Assembly (NCBI GenBank): GCA_032718475.1 | Contig: JAUCBJ010002173.1 | Span: 1 to 27,109, forward strand | Length of the DNA stretch: 27,109 nt | From: Nemertoderma westbladi | Lineage: Eukaryota > Xenacoelomorpha > Nemertodermatida > Nemertodermatidae | Direction of reading: 5' to 3' | In this document: piece after piece, positions 19,040 through 27,109 of the stretch | How positions within the stretch are numbered: the stretch's first letter is position 1 | Layout of the letters: each line of letters opens with the position of its first letter | Made by a program: the position numbers and the translations under genes | Notes under the pieces: generated by a model | Seen by the model: only the letters and a program-made list of their open reading frames with translations | What the model was told of the DNA's origin: nothing | Databases searched by the model: none

Positions 19040-19735
19040 GGTTAGAATAAAGATGATAGTAGGGTGTCAAAGGTATTTTTGCAGTAAGGAGAATCCAATG
19101 CTTTCTGGATGGTGCGGTCTTGGGGGATGGGAAAATCAAGAGGGAGGAGTGACAGGGCCTTAGAGAGATGAGGGGGTTGGCTGAGTCTGACGAGAAGGAT
19201 TGCAATAGAGCGTGTATGCAGGACACTGCATCCGAAGACAGAGGCTAGAAAGGCTGGCAGAGAGACGTCCCTCAAGCAACGCACGCCTAAGCCCCATACG
19301 AAATGAATAGTAATGCTTGAGTCCAGGAAGGGTTGACAAGCTGATCGGATGAATGAGTCAAACTTGGATAATGAGGAGAAGCAGGGGGCACCGGAGGATG
19401 TAAATGGGGTTGGGCATTGTGAAGTAGCGGCGCAATAAGTAAAGTGTATCATGGGAAGATATGAGTGGGATTGTCTCGAAAGCAGCATCTCCAAGAGGAT
19501 CACCTAGAAGAGTTGCATCTTAAAAGTTGATATCCTTGATGCCTGGGATGATGTTGTTGAAAATGGTGGCAACCTCCTCCAGTTTATCATCGGAAAAGCG
19601 TTTGAAAAGATGATCTCACATTTCGGGGCCTTGATGAGCAGGCCATGATGTGAAGATTGAACAGACTGTAGATTTGAGGCAACTTCTGAAGAACCACCCA
19701 GAGAACCGTCGTCCAGGAGCATCCAAGTTGTTTTA
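19040..19735 (-). pseudogene. Decayed second reverse transcriptase, YLDDG type
   Basis: Minus-strand reading frames recover the C-terminal half of a different retrotransposon polymerase. Near 19730-19690 is TWMLLDDGSLGGSSE, matching the YLDDG catalytic motif with Tyr replaced by Leu, followed by GLLIKAPKCEIIFS. About 19450-19400 reads TLYLLRRYFTMPNPIYILR in one frame. The protein then continues in another frame as APCFSSLSKFDSFIRS and, further on, GLGVRCLRDVSLPAFLAS. The frame changes at a run of five Cs. A further frame change and a TAG at 19506-19504 lie between the YLDDG region and these. The 5' side is cut off just before the catalytic motif. An AATAAA near 19038-19033 on this strand could be the element's 3' signal. 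It is clearly dead and much older than the element at 12444-13424. Family unresolved. Confidence 0.75.
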
Positions 19736-19887
19736 ATAATATATGAGCTTTGCTTGATGTGTATATTATTGCTTGTGCTTGTAATTTGGTATTAGTTTTA
19801 AAGAGCCTTCAAAACTATCGGATTTAGTTGTGAGGTTTTCCAAGTTTTCCATGTTTATTAAAAAAAAAATTTAATTGGTGGCTGAGA
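19736..19887. other. Spacer between reverse-transcriptase relic and G-run
   Basis: AT-rich sequence with no ORF or recognisable repeat apart from an A-run near 19861-19869. Confidence 0.4.
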
Positions 19888-19975
19888 GGGGGGGGGTGGG
19901 GGGGGGGGGGGGGGTGGGAGGCATTGCCCTCCTAGTGCTGCCACCCCACTCCACTCCCCTTGGCTACGCCACTGA
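19888..19975 (-). repeat. G-run and probable transposon terminus
   Basis: A run of almost pure G on the plus strand (19888-19918, broken by single Ts) is followed by a GC-rich patch. On the minus strand this patch starts CAGTGGCGTAGCCAAGGGGA (19973-19954). That CAGTGGCGTAGCC start is a familiar terminus of dispersed elements in many animal genomes, recalled from memory and not checked. The G-run could form a quadruplex and is also a place where assemblies commonly err. Confidence 0.45.
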
Positions 19976-20010
19976 GAAACGCATCAACAATAAATTACAA
20001 TAATTACATA

Positions 20011-20163
20011 TAATTATATATATATTATATTTATAATTAATTATTATATATATATTATATTTATAATTAATTATTATATATATATTATATTTATAATTAA
20101 TTATTATATATATATTATATTTATAATTAATTATTATATATATATTATATTTATAATTAATTA
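20011..20163. repeat. AT-only minisatellite, 30-bp unit, about 5 copies
   Basis: The unit TTATTATATATATATTATAT followed by TTATAATTAA repeats exactly in register through 20041-20160, with a slightly different first unit at 20011. It is followed by a 12-bp palindrome ATTACCGGTAAT near 20166-20180 and by more AT-rich sequence to about 20230. It is a likely easily melted or cruciform-prone site. Confidence 0.9.
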
Positions 20164-20230
20164 TTTATTACCGGTAATTATTTTATTTATAATAATATAT
20201 ATATATTATATTACATATAATAATATATAT

Positions 20231-20818
20231 AATTACAATAAAAAAAAAAACTTACATTGCAAAACTTACACTGGTAACGCTACATAAAGTGCGATTTTTG
20301 GACAATGAAGTAGGCCTTAGTTAATGTTGACGGGTGAGTCTAACGTTGTCGAGCTTGCTGTTCGGTTTGCAATAAAACAAATATATAACTATCATAATTA
20401 ATTATAAAACTTTTAAACTTTGTTATATTTAATATTATAATTTCTTTGATTAGTACAAAGTATACTCGCAGACGCACTTAATTCGAAATTTAGACGCTAA
20501 CATCTGACATGAGTGTAAGAAAAACTAAACATTAGCTAATTACAAACTGCTTCGGAAAACAACTCAAATACAATTAAGCAAAATTCGAGTTTAATTCATG
20601 CAGCTACCCTAGACCAATAACGTAATATATAAACAACATAAAGAAACTACACTAAAGCAGATAGTTGTCCAATTAAATCCAACATTTGAACTCCAGTTTC
20701 ATTTCATTTTAAGAATTATAAAAGCTTCTACAAGATATTAAAACATCACCTAACAGTATTCCAGTAGCTATTAATAGGTTTATGCTAGTGCCATCCTTCG
20801 TATCAGTGTATTTTTGCC
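20231..20818. other. AT-rich spacer, likely downstream of the small membrane gene
   Basis: No ORF of note. This is the 3' side of the minus-strand gene at 20819-21031. I found no clear AATAAA on that strand within the first 200 bases, so the transcript end is unknown. Confidence 0.4.
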
Positions 20819-21031
20819 TTAACACAACGATTTCCCACTTTTCATATTTTCCGCGCATGTTAGAGGCAGTTGAACTCCTTTAAACAACACATCTGTAATC
20901 TCTTTGCACACTGGAATGCAGGCGGAGAATGGCAGACAGATGAGGTATATAAAATCAATGAAAAACGCAACAGGCCATCCGATAAACAGAAGTATCAACA
21001 GCCAAATAATTACCCATAAAACATTCGCCAT
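20819..21031 (-). CDS. Small cysteine-containing membrane protein, 70 residues
   Basis: This single-exon minus-strand ORF encodes 70 residues, from ATG at 21031-21029 to a stop at 20821-20819. The N-terminal half is very hydrophobic (about residues 4-33) and contains IGWPVAFF at 17-24, where the proline may kink the segment or divide it into two short helices. The second half carries Cys32, Cys38, Cys42, Cys59 and a C-terminal Cys70, with the motif KGVQLPLTCAENMKSGKSLC at the end. From memory, small animal proteins of about 70 residues with a GWP segment, a Cys-rich turn and a KGVQLPLxCAxNM-type tail form a conserved uncharacterised family; I cannot confirm this here. The compact complete shape and non-random tail favour a real gene. 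A TATA-like TATATTT on this strand lies about 45-50 bases before the ATG. Function unknown; the terminal cysteines could be lipidated, which is inference. Confidence 0.6.
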   Translation of the reverse strand: MANVLWVIIWLLILLFIGWPVAFFIDFIYLICLPFSACIPVCKEITDVLFKGVQLPLTCAENMKSGKSLC

Positions 21032-22140
21032 ATCGGTGAGAGTTATTTACTAGATTGCCGTACGGTTAGTCGCAAATATAGAGTTGTATTTATTACGTAG
21101 AGAAAATATCAAATATTATCAAATCTAAATTTTAAAATAATTACATTTATTTTACTAAAATAAAAATAATAAATATATGTGATAATAACAAAAGTGTAAT
21201 TTAACGTTACTTTAGTAAAAATAAATAAATAAATTGTAGTTGAGCTGTTAATCCAACTTGAATAAATGGTATTGTACCGTAATAAGTTGTTCAGAAATGT
21301 AAATGATATAAACAAAAGTAATATAATTATTTCGATTCACACGTCCTCAACGGTAAAATAAAGTAGAAATTAGTTAAGTGAGTACTTTCTGCGAGTTGTA
21401 GTCATTAGGTCCCGCGAGTCATAATGACCCTTAACCACCAATATTGGCTTATTTTTCGTTTATGAATATGAGGATGAGAATATAGTAATATATTCCCAAT
21501 TAGGATAAAAGAATTTAGGCTTTTTAGCCTTTTGATGGACGTTAGCTGTGAGATACAAATAATAATTCATATTTCATGATTTACCAGTTATTTAATAATT
21601 AAATCTACGTGGATTAAGGCGGACCAACATTAGTTCAAGGAGGGTCAATTTAATCGGAAACAAAGAACATTGTGTACAAGAAGTCCAGAGTACAAAAGTT
21701 ATTCATCGATAATTAAATTAAATTACGTACCGTACCGTGGTACATATATTATATATATTAACATAAGTACAACTGATAGAAAAATAAATAGATCTAAAAT
21801 GTAACGTTATGCTTTAATAATGGTATGATTTATATAGAAACAACAACTTTACCTTTATGATATAATTATTTAATACTTAATGATTTTAACGCAATGTTCG
21901 TAATCCAATTTCCCATGCGGTTTCACAACCGCCAACATAGACTGTAATTTATTATTGTGTAATTTATTTTGCAGATGTTGTTAGCATCAGTAAGGAATGC
22001 CATTCACTCTATTCCAACCCCACACTGCGCTGTTCTGCCGGTCAACTACAGCAAGACGATGGCCAATCAATCACAAGTAGTAGTAGTTCTATCCTAAATA
22101 TAGACGCCGCCGGCTGCAAACAAAATGGTTATATATTTCC
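21032..22140. other. Spacer, no gene recognised
   Basis: AT-rich sequence. The right side of the small membrane gene would be its promoter region: a TATATTT word lies near 21083-21076 on the minus strand. No ORF with a domain is seen, and the 68-codon ORF at 21109-21315 is low complexity. Short inverted words (GTCATTA and TAATGAC near 21400-21427) are probably chance. Confidence 0.4.
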
Positions 22141-22246
22141 CACCCCAGGCCACATAAATAAAACCGGTGGTGTACTGAACTCCTGTTATATTTATGTGAT
22201 ACACAATCCATCCGCTGGGGTGTAGTAATATAATTATGCACCCCAG
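22141..22246. repeat. Nested inverted repeats
   Basis: CACATAAATAAAAC (22151-22164) pairs with GTTATATTTATGTG (22185-22198) with one mismatch. Around it, CACCCCAG at 22141-22148 can pair with CTGGGGTG at 22215-22222, and that same CTGGGGTG can instead pair with CACCCCAG at 22239-22246. The competing stems suggest a structured patch, perhaps the remnant of a small inverted-repeat element. Confidence 0.6.
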
Positions 22247-22330
22247 ACATTATACACCGCTTTGGTTCCCATTCATCGACCAGTCAAAGATGAAAGCCAG
22301 GGTTGGGCTAGGCCATAATATTTAAATTAA

Positions 22331-22360
22331 GGGGGGGGGGGGGGGGGGGGGGGGTGGGGT
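22331..22360. repeat. Long G homopolymer
   Basis: Twenty-four consecutive Gs, a T and then GGGGT lead into AGCCCCTCCCCCTAAAATTG. The second G-run in this window, again joined to a C-rich patch, so it may mark another copy of a G-run-bearing dispersed element. Its true length is uncertain. Confidence 0.7.
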
Positions 22361-22500
22361 AGCCCCTCCCCCTAAAATTGTCAGAAAGTTGTTTTTTATT
22401 ACATTTAGAGCAGACCAACCAGACCCCCATACAGGTACTGTAGTTTTGCGCGGGAAGGTTTGAACTTTGAAGGCGATTATCCTACGAATGAGATTTTTCC

Positions 22501-22831
22501 CACGAAAAATACTACTCCGCCATTTCTTAACCGATATTATTATTTTTGCTTTATATGTAAGGTAAATTCATAAGCTACAATAGATTTCACGCAAATTTCT
22601 TAATTTAATAATATTTCCCCATTTTAAGTGAAAAATTACAAAAAACATGGATTTTTTCCAGTCTTTAAAAAAAAAACGGATTTTTTTTTACAAAACTGCC
22701 AATTATCAAAAATATAAAACGAAAACACAAAAAGTTTGTGAAAAATATTATGAAAATGAACATGGTGGTTTCAAAAAATGTGGTTTCGGAAAATAAAAAT
22801 GGAAAATAACGGAGGAGTAGTCTTTTTAGTG
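22501..22831. repeat. Imperfect inverted repeat enclosing about 280 bp
   Basis: The left arm at 22501-22524 (CACGAAAAATACTACTCCGC and on) and the right arm at 22808-22831, read in reverse complement, match at about 20 of 24 positions around the shared word ACTACTCC. The interior is AT-rich with several poly-A and poly-T runs and no ORF. This may be a decayed small foldback or miniature inverted-repeat element. No clear target-site duplication was found. Confidence 0.45.
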
Positions 22832-23014
22832 AAATTTTAAATTAAAATTAAAATTGATCTGTTATCGAATGACGGAGTCTCCTTTTTCCTTTTTCCTTAT
22901 CTCCTTTGTAAAGCAAAACAGTAAAGCAAAGCTAACTGGGCAAAAAGCAACCCCCACAATGGATTGTTTTGGTAATGCTGAGGTCCGGCCACTAGGGGCC
23001 AGTAACTATGGGGG
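22832..23014. other. Left flank of the 34-bp array
   Basis: Contains a CCTTTTTCCTTTTTCC simple stretch near 22882 and the inverted GGCC words in GGCCACTAGGGGCC (22987-23000). The bases CAGTAACTATGGGGGTCAATAACTAAT run into the array. Unlike the 17-bp and 35-bp arrays, no inverted unit is seen here. Confidence 0.5.
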
Positions 23015-26000
23015 TCAATAACTAATACTCAAGATGTGTTCTAGTAGATCAATAACTAATACTCAAGATGTGTTCTAGTAGATCAATAACTAATACTCAA
23101 GATGTGTTCTAGTAGATCAATAGATAATACTCAAGATGTGTTCTAGTAGATCAATAACTAATACTCAAGATGTGTTCTAGCAGATCAATAACTAATACTC
23201 AAGATGTGTTCTAGTAGATCAATAACTAATACTCAAGATGTGTTCTAGTAGATCAATAGATAATACTCAAGATATGTTCTAGTAGATCAATAACTAATAC
23301 TCAAGATGTGTTCTAGTAGATCAATAGATAATACTCAAGATATGTTCTAGTAGATCAATAGATAATACTCAAGATGTGTTCTAGTAGATCAATAACTAAT
23401 ACTCAAGATATGTTCTAGTAGATCAATGACTAATACTCAAGATGTGTTCTAGTAGATCAATAACTAATACTCAAGATGTGTTCTAGTAGATCAATAACTA
23501 ATACTCAAGATATGTTCTAGTAGATCAATAACTAATACTCAAGATGTGTTCTAGTAGATCAATAACTAATACTCAAGATATGTTCTAGTAGATCAATAAC
23601 TAATACTCAAGATGTGTTCTAGTAGATCAATAACTAATACTCAAGATGTGTTCTAGTAGATCAATAACTAATACTCAAGATATGTTCTAGTAGATCAATA
23701 GATAATACTCAAGATGTGTTCTAGTAGATCAATAACTAATACTCAAGATATGTTCTAGTAGATCAATAACTAATACTCAAGATGTGTTCTAGTAGATCAA
23801 TAACTAATACTCAAGATATGTTCTAGTAGATCAATAACTAATACTCAAGATATGTTCTAGTAGATCAATAACTAATACTCAAGATGTGTTCTAGTAGATC
23901 AATAACTAATACTCAAGATGTGTTCTAGAAGATCAATAACTAATACTCAAGATATGTTCTAGTAGATCAATAGATAATACTCAAGATGTGTTCTAGTAGA
24001 TCAATAACTAATACTCAAGATGTGTTCTAGTAGATCAATAACTAATACCCAAGATATGTTCTAGTAGATCAATAACTAATACTCAAGATGTGTTCTAGTA
24101 GATCAATAACTAATACCCAAGATATGTTCTAGTAGATCAATAGATAATACTCAAGATATGTTCTAGTAGATCAATAACTAATACTCAAGATGTGTTCTAG
24201 TAGATCAATAACTAATACTCAAGATGTGTTCTAGTAGATCAATAACTAATACTCAAGATATGTTCTAGTAGATCAATAACTAATACTCAAGATGTGTTCT
24301 AGTAGATCAATAACTAATACCCAAGATATGTTCTAGTAGATCAATAGATAATACTCAAGATGTGTTCTAGTAGATCAATAACTAATACTCAAGATGTGTT
24401 CTAGTAGATCAATAACTAATACTCAAGATGTGTTCTAGTAGATCAATAGATAATACTCAAGATATGTTCTAGTAGATCAATAACTAATACTCAACATGTG
24501 TTCTAGTAGATCAATAGATAATACTCAAGATATGTTCTAGTAGATCAATAACTAATACTCAAGATATGTTCTAGTAGATCAATAACTAATACCCAAGATA
24601 TGTTCTAGTAGATCAATAACTAATACTCAAGATGTGTTCTAGTAGATCAATAGATAATACTCAAGATATGTTCTAGTAGATCAATAACTAATACTCAAGA
24701 TGTGTTCTAGTAGATCAATAACTAATACTCAAGATGTGTTCTAGTAGATCAATAACTAATACTCAAGATGTGTTCTAGTAGATCAATAACTAATACTCAA
24801 GATGTGTTCTAGTAGATCAATAACTAATACTCAAGATGTGTTCTAGTAGATCAATAGATAATACTCAAGATGTGTTCTAGTAGATCAATAACTAATACTC
24901 AAGATGTGTTCTAGTAGATCAATAGATAATACTCAAGATATGTTCTAGTAGATCAATAACTAATACTCAAGATGTGTTCTAGTAGATCAATAGATAATAC
25001 TCAAGATATGTTCTAGTAGATCAATAACTAATACTCAAGATGTGTTCTAGTAGATCAATAACTAATACTCAAGATGTGTTCTAGTAGATCAATAACTAAT
25101 ACTCAAGATGTGTTCTAGTAGATCAATAACTAATACTCAAGATGTGTTCTAGTAGATCAATAGATAATACTCAAGATGTGTTCTAGTAGATCAATAACTA
25201 ATACTCAAGATGTGTTCTAGTAGATCAATAGATAATACTCAAGATGTGTTCTAGTAGATCAATAACTAATACTCAAGATATGTTCTAGTAGATCAATAGA
25301 TAATACTCAAGATATGTTCTAGTAGATCAATAACTAATACTCAAGATGTGTTCTAGTAGATCAATAACTAATACTCAAGATGTGTTCTAGTAGATCAATA
25401 GATAATACTCAAGATATGTTCTAGTAGATCAATAACTAATACTCAAGATGTGTTCTAGTAGATCAATAGATAATACTCAAGATGTGTTCTAGTAGATCAA
25501 TAACTAATACTCAAGATGTGTTCTAGTAGATCAATAGATAATACTCAAGATGTGTTCTAGTAGATCAATAACTAATACCCAAGATATGTTCTAGTAGATC
25601 AATAGATAATACTCAAGATATGTTCTAGTAGATCAATAACTAATACTCAAGATGTGTTCTAGTAGATCAATAACTAATACTCAAGATGTGTTCTAGTAGA
25701 TCAATAACTAATACTCAAGATATGTTCTAGTAGATCAATAACTAATACTCAAGATGTGTTCTAGTAGATCAATAACTAATACTCAAGATATGTTCTAGTA
25801 GATCAATAGATAATACTCAAGATGTGTTCTAGTAGATCAATAACTAATACTCAAGATGTGTTCTAGTAGATCAATAACTAATACTCAAGATGTGTTCTAG
25901 TAGATCAATAGATAATACTCAAGATATGTTCTAGTAGATCAATAACTAATACTCAAGATGTGTTCTAGTAGATCAATAGATAATACTCAAGATATGTTCT

Positions 26001-27109
26001 AGTAGATCAATAACTAATACTCAAGATATGTTCTAGTAGATCAATAACTAATACTCAAGATATGTTCTAGTAGATCAATAACTAATACTCAAGATGTGTT
26101 CTAGTAGATCAATAGATAATACTCAAGATATGTTCTAGTAGATCAATAACTAATACTCAAGATGTGTTCTAGTAGATCAATAACTAATACTCAAGATGTG
26201 TTCTAGTAGATCAATAACTAATACTCAAGATGTGTTCTAGTAGATCAATAACTAATACTCAAGATGTGTTCTAGTAGATCAATAACTAATACTCAAGATG
26301 TGTTCTAGTAGATCAATAGATAATACTCAAGATGTGTTCTAGTAGATCAATAACTAATACTCAAGATGTGTTCTAGTAGATCAATAGATAATACTCAAGA
26401 TATGTTCTAGTAGATCAATAACTAATACTCAAGATGTGTTCTAGTAGATCAATAGATAATACTCAAGATATGTTCTAGTAGATCAATAACTAATACTCAA
26501 GATGTGTTCTAGTAGATCAATAACTAATACTCAAGATGTGTTCTAGTAGATCAATAGATAATACTCAAGATGTGTTCTAGTAGATCAATAACTAATACTC
26601 AAGATGTGTTCTAGTAGATCAATAGATAATACTCAAGATGTGTTCTAGTAGATCAATAACTAATACTCAAGATGTGTTCTAGTAGATCAATAACTAATAC
26701 TCAAGATGTGTTCTAGTAGATCAATAACTAATACTCAAGATGTGTTCTAGTAGATCAATAGATAATACTCAAGATATGTTCTAGTAGATCAATAACTAAT
26801 ACTCAAGATGTGTTCTAGTAGATCAATAACTAATACTCAAGATGTGTTCTAGTAGATCAATAACTAATACTCAAGATGTGTTCTAGTAGATCAATAACTA
26901 ATACTCAAGATGTGTTCTAGTAGATCAATAACTAATACTCAAGATGTGTTCTAGTAGATCAATAACTAATACTCAAGATGTGTTCTAGTAGATCAATAAC
27001 TAATACTCAAGATGTGTTCTAGTAGATCAATAACTAATACTCAAGATGTGTTCTAGTAGATCAATAGATAATACTCAAGATATGTTCTAGTAGATCAATA
27101 ACTAATACT
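23015..27109. repeat. Minisatellite array, 34-bp unit, about 120 copies, open at window end
   Basis: The unit reads TCAATAACTAATACTCAAGA followed by TGTGTTCTAGTAGA (34 bp). Two sites vary together with four outcomes: AACTAAT or AGATAAT, and GATGTGTT or GATATGTT. A rarer TACCC form occurs near 24048, 24116, 24320, 24592 and 25578, always followed by GATATGTT in the examples I checked. Single changes include ACATGTG at about 24495, TAGAAGATC near 23930 and TAGCAGATC near 23180. Stop codons are frequent in every frame. The array is far more uniform than the 39-bp one, so its spread is probably more recent. Its right end lies outside this window. Confidence 0.96.

Noticed and set aside
19042-19503. 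153-codon minus-strand ORF as an intact gene
   Set aside because: It is one frame of the broken reverse transcriptase; the neighbouring parts of the same protein lie in other frames.
21109-21315. 68-codon minus-strand ORF
   Set aside because: Low-complexity sequence from AT-rich DNA; no support as a gene.

Overview
The window looks like intergenic DNA from a eukaryote, most likely an invertebrate animal. The evidence is a tRNA-derived SINE head, two 5'-truncated non-LTR reverse-transcriptase relics, AT-rich spacer, very long minisatellites, and one small ORF that resembles a conserved animal membrane-protein family. There is no prokaryote-like packing of genes. The species cannot be fixed from the sequence alone.

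About two thirds of the window (roughly 17.9 of 27.1 kb) is tandem repeat, in five arrays with unrelated units: a 17-bp array (1592-2477), a 39/40-bp array (3084-15698, split by a retrotransposon), a 35/43-bp array (16488-17651), a 30-bp AT-only array (about 20011-20163) and a 34-bp array (23015 to the window end, so its right edge is not seen). The 39-bp array has about 240 units left of the retrotransposon and about 58 right of it. Its period is a multiple of three and the unit lacks stops in several frames, so it yields ORFs of more than 1600 codons on both strands. I read these as artefacts, not genes.

Layout: 1-1591 is AT-rich spacer with one possible membrane-protein exon on the minus strand (766-1029) and an inverted orphan unit of the first array. 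1592-2477 is the 17-bp array. 2478-3083 is spacer holding copy 1 of a dispersed repeat and a hairpin. 3084-15698 is the 39/40-bp array, with a 981-bp LINE fragment at 12444-13424 flanked by a 10-bp target-site duplication. 15699-16487 is spacer. 16488-17651 is the 35-bp array, opened by a foldback. 17765-18013 is copy 2 of the dispersed repeat. 18656-18757 is a SINE head. 19040-19735 is a decayed second reverse transcriptase. 19888-20230 is a G-run and AT-rich repeat. 20819-21031 is the best candidate gene, a 70-residue membrane protein on the minus strand. 21032-23014 is spacer with hairpins, a second G-run and a loose inverted repeat. 23015-27109 is the 34-bp array.

The most interesting structure is at the array edges. 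The 17-bp and 35-bp arrays each have an inverted, damaged copy of their own unit just to the left, and each is followed on the right by a copy of the same dispersed repeat. This suggests that at least these two arrays grew inside members of one mobile-element family, perhaps foldback-like. The only gene-like ORFs are the two small membrane-protein candidates, and no pathway or operon can be inferred.
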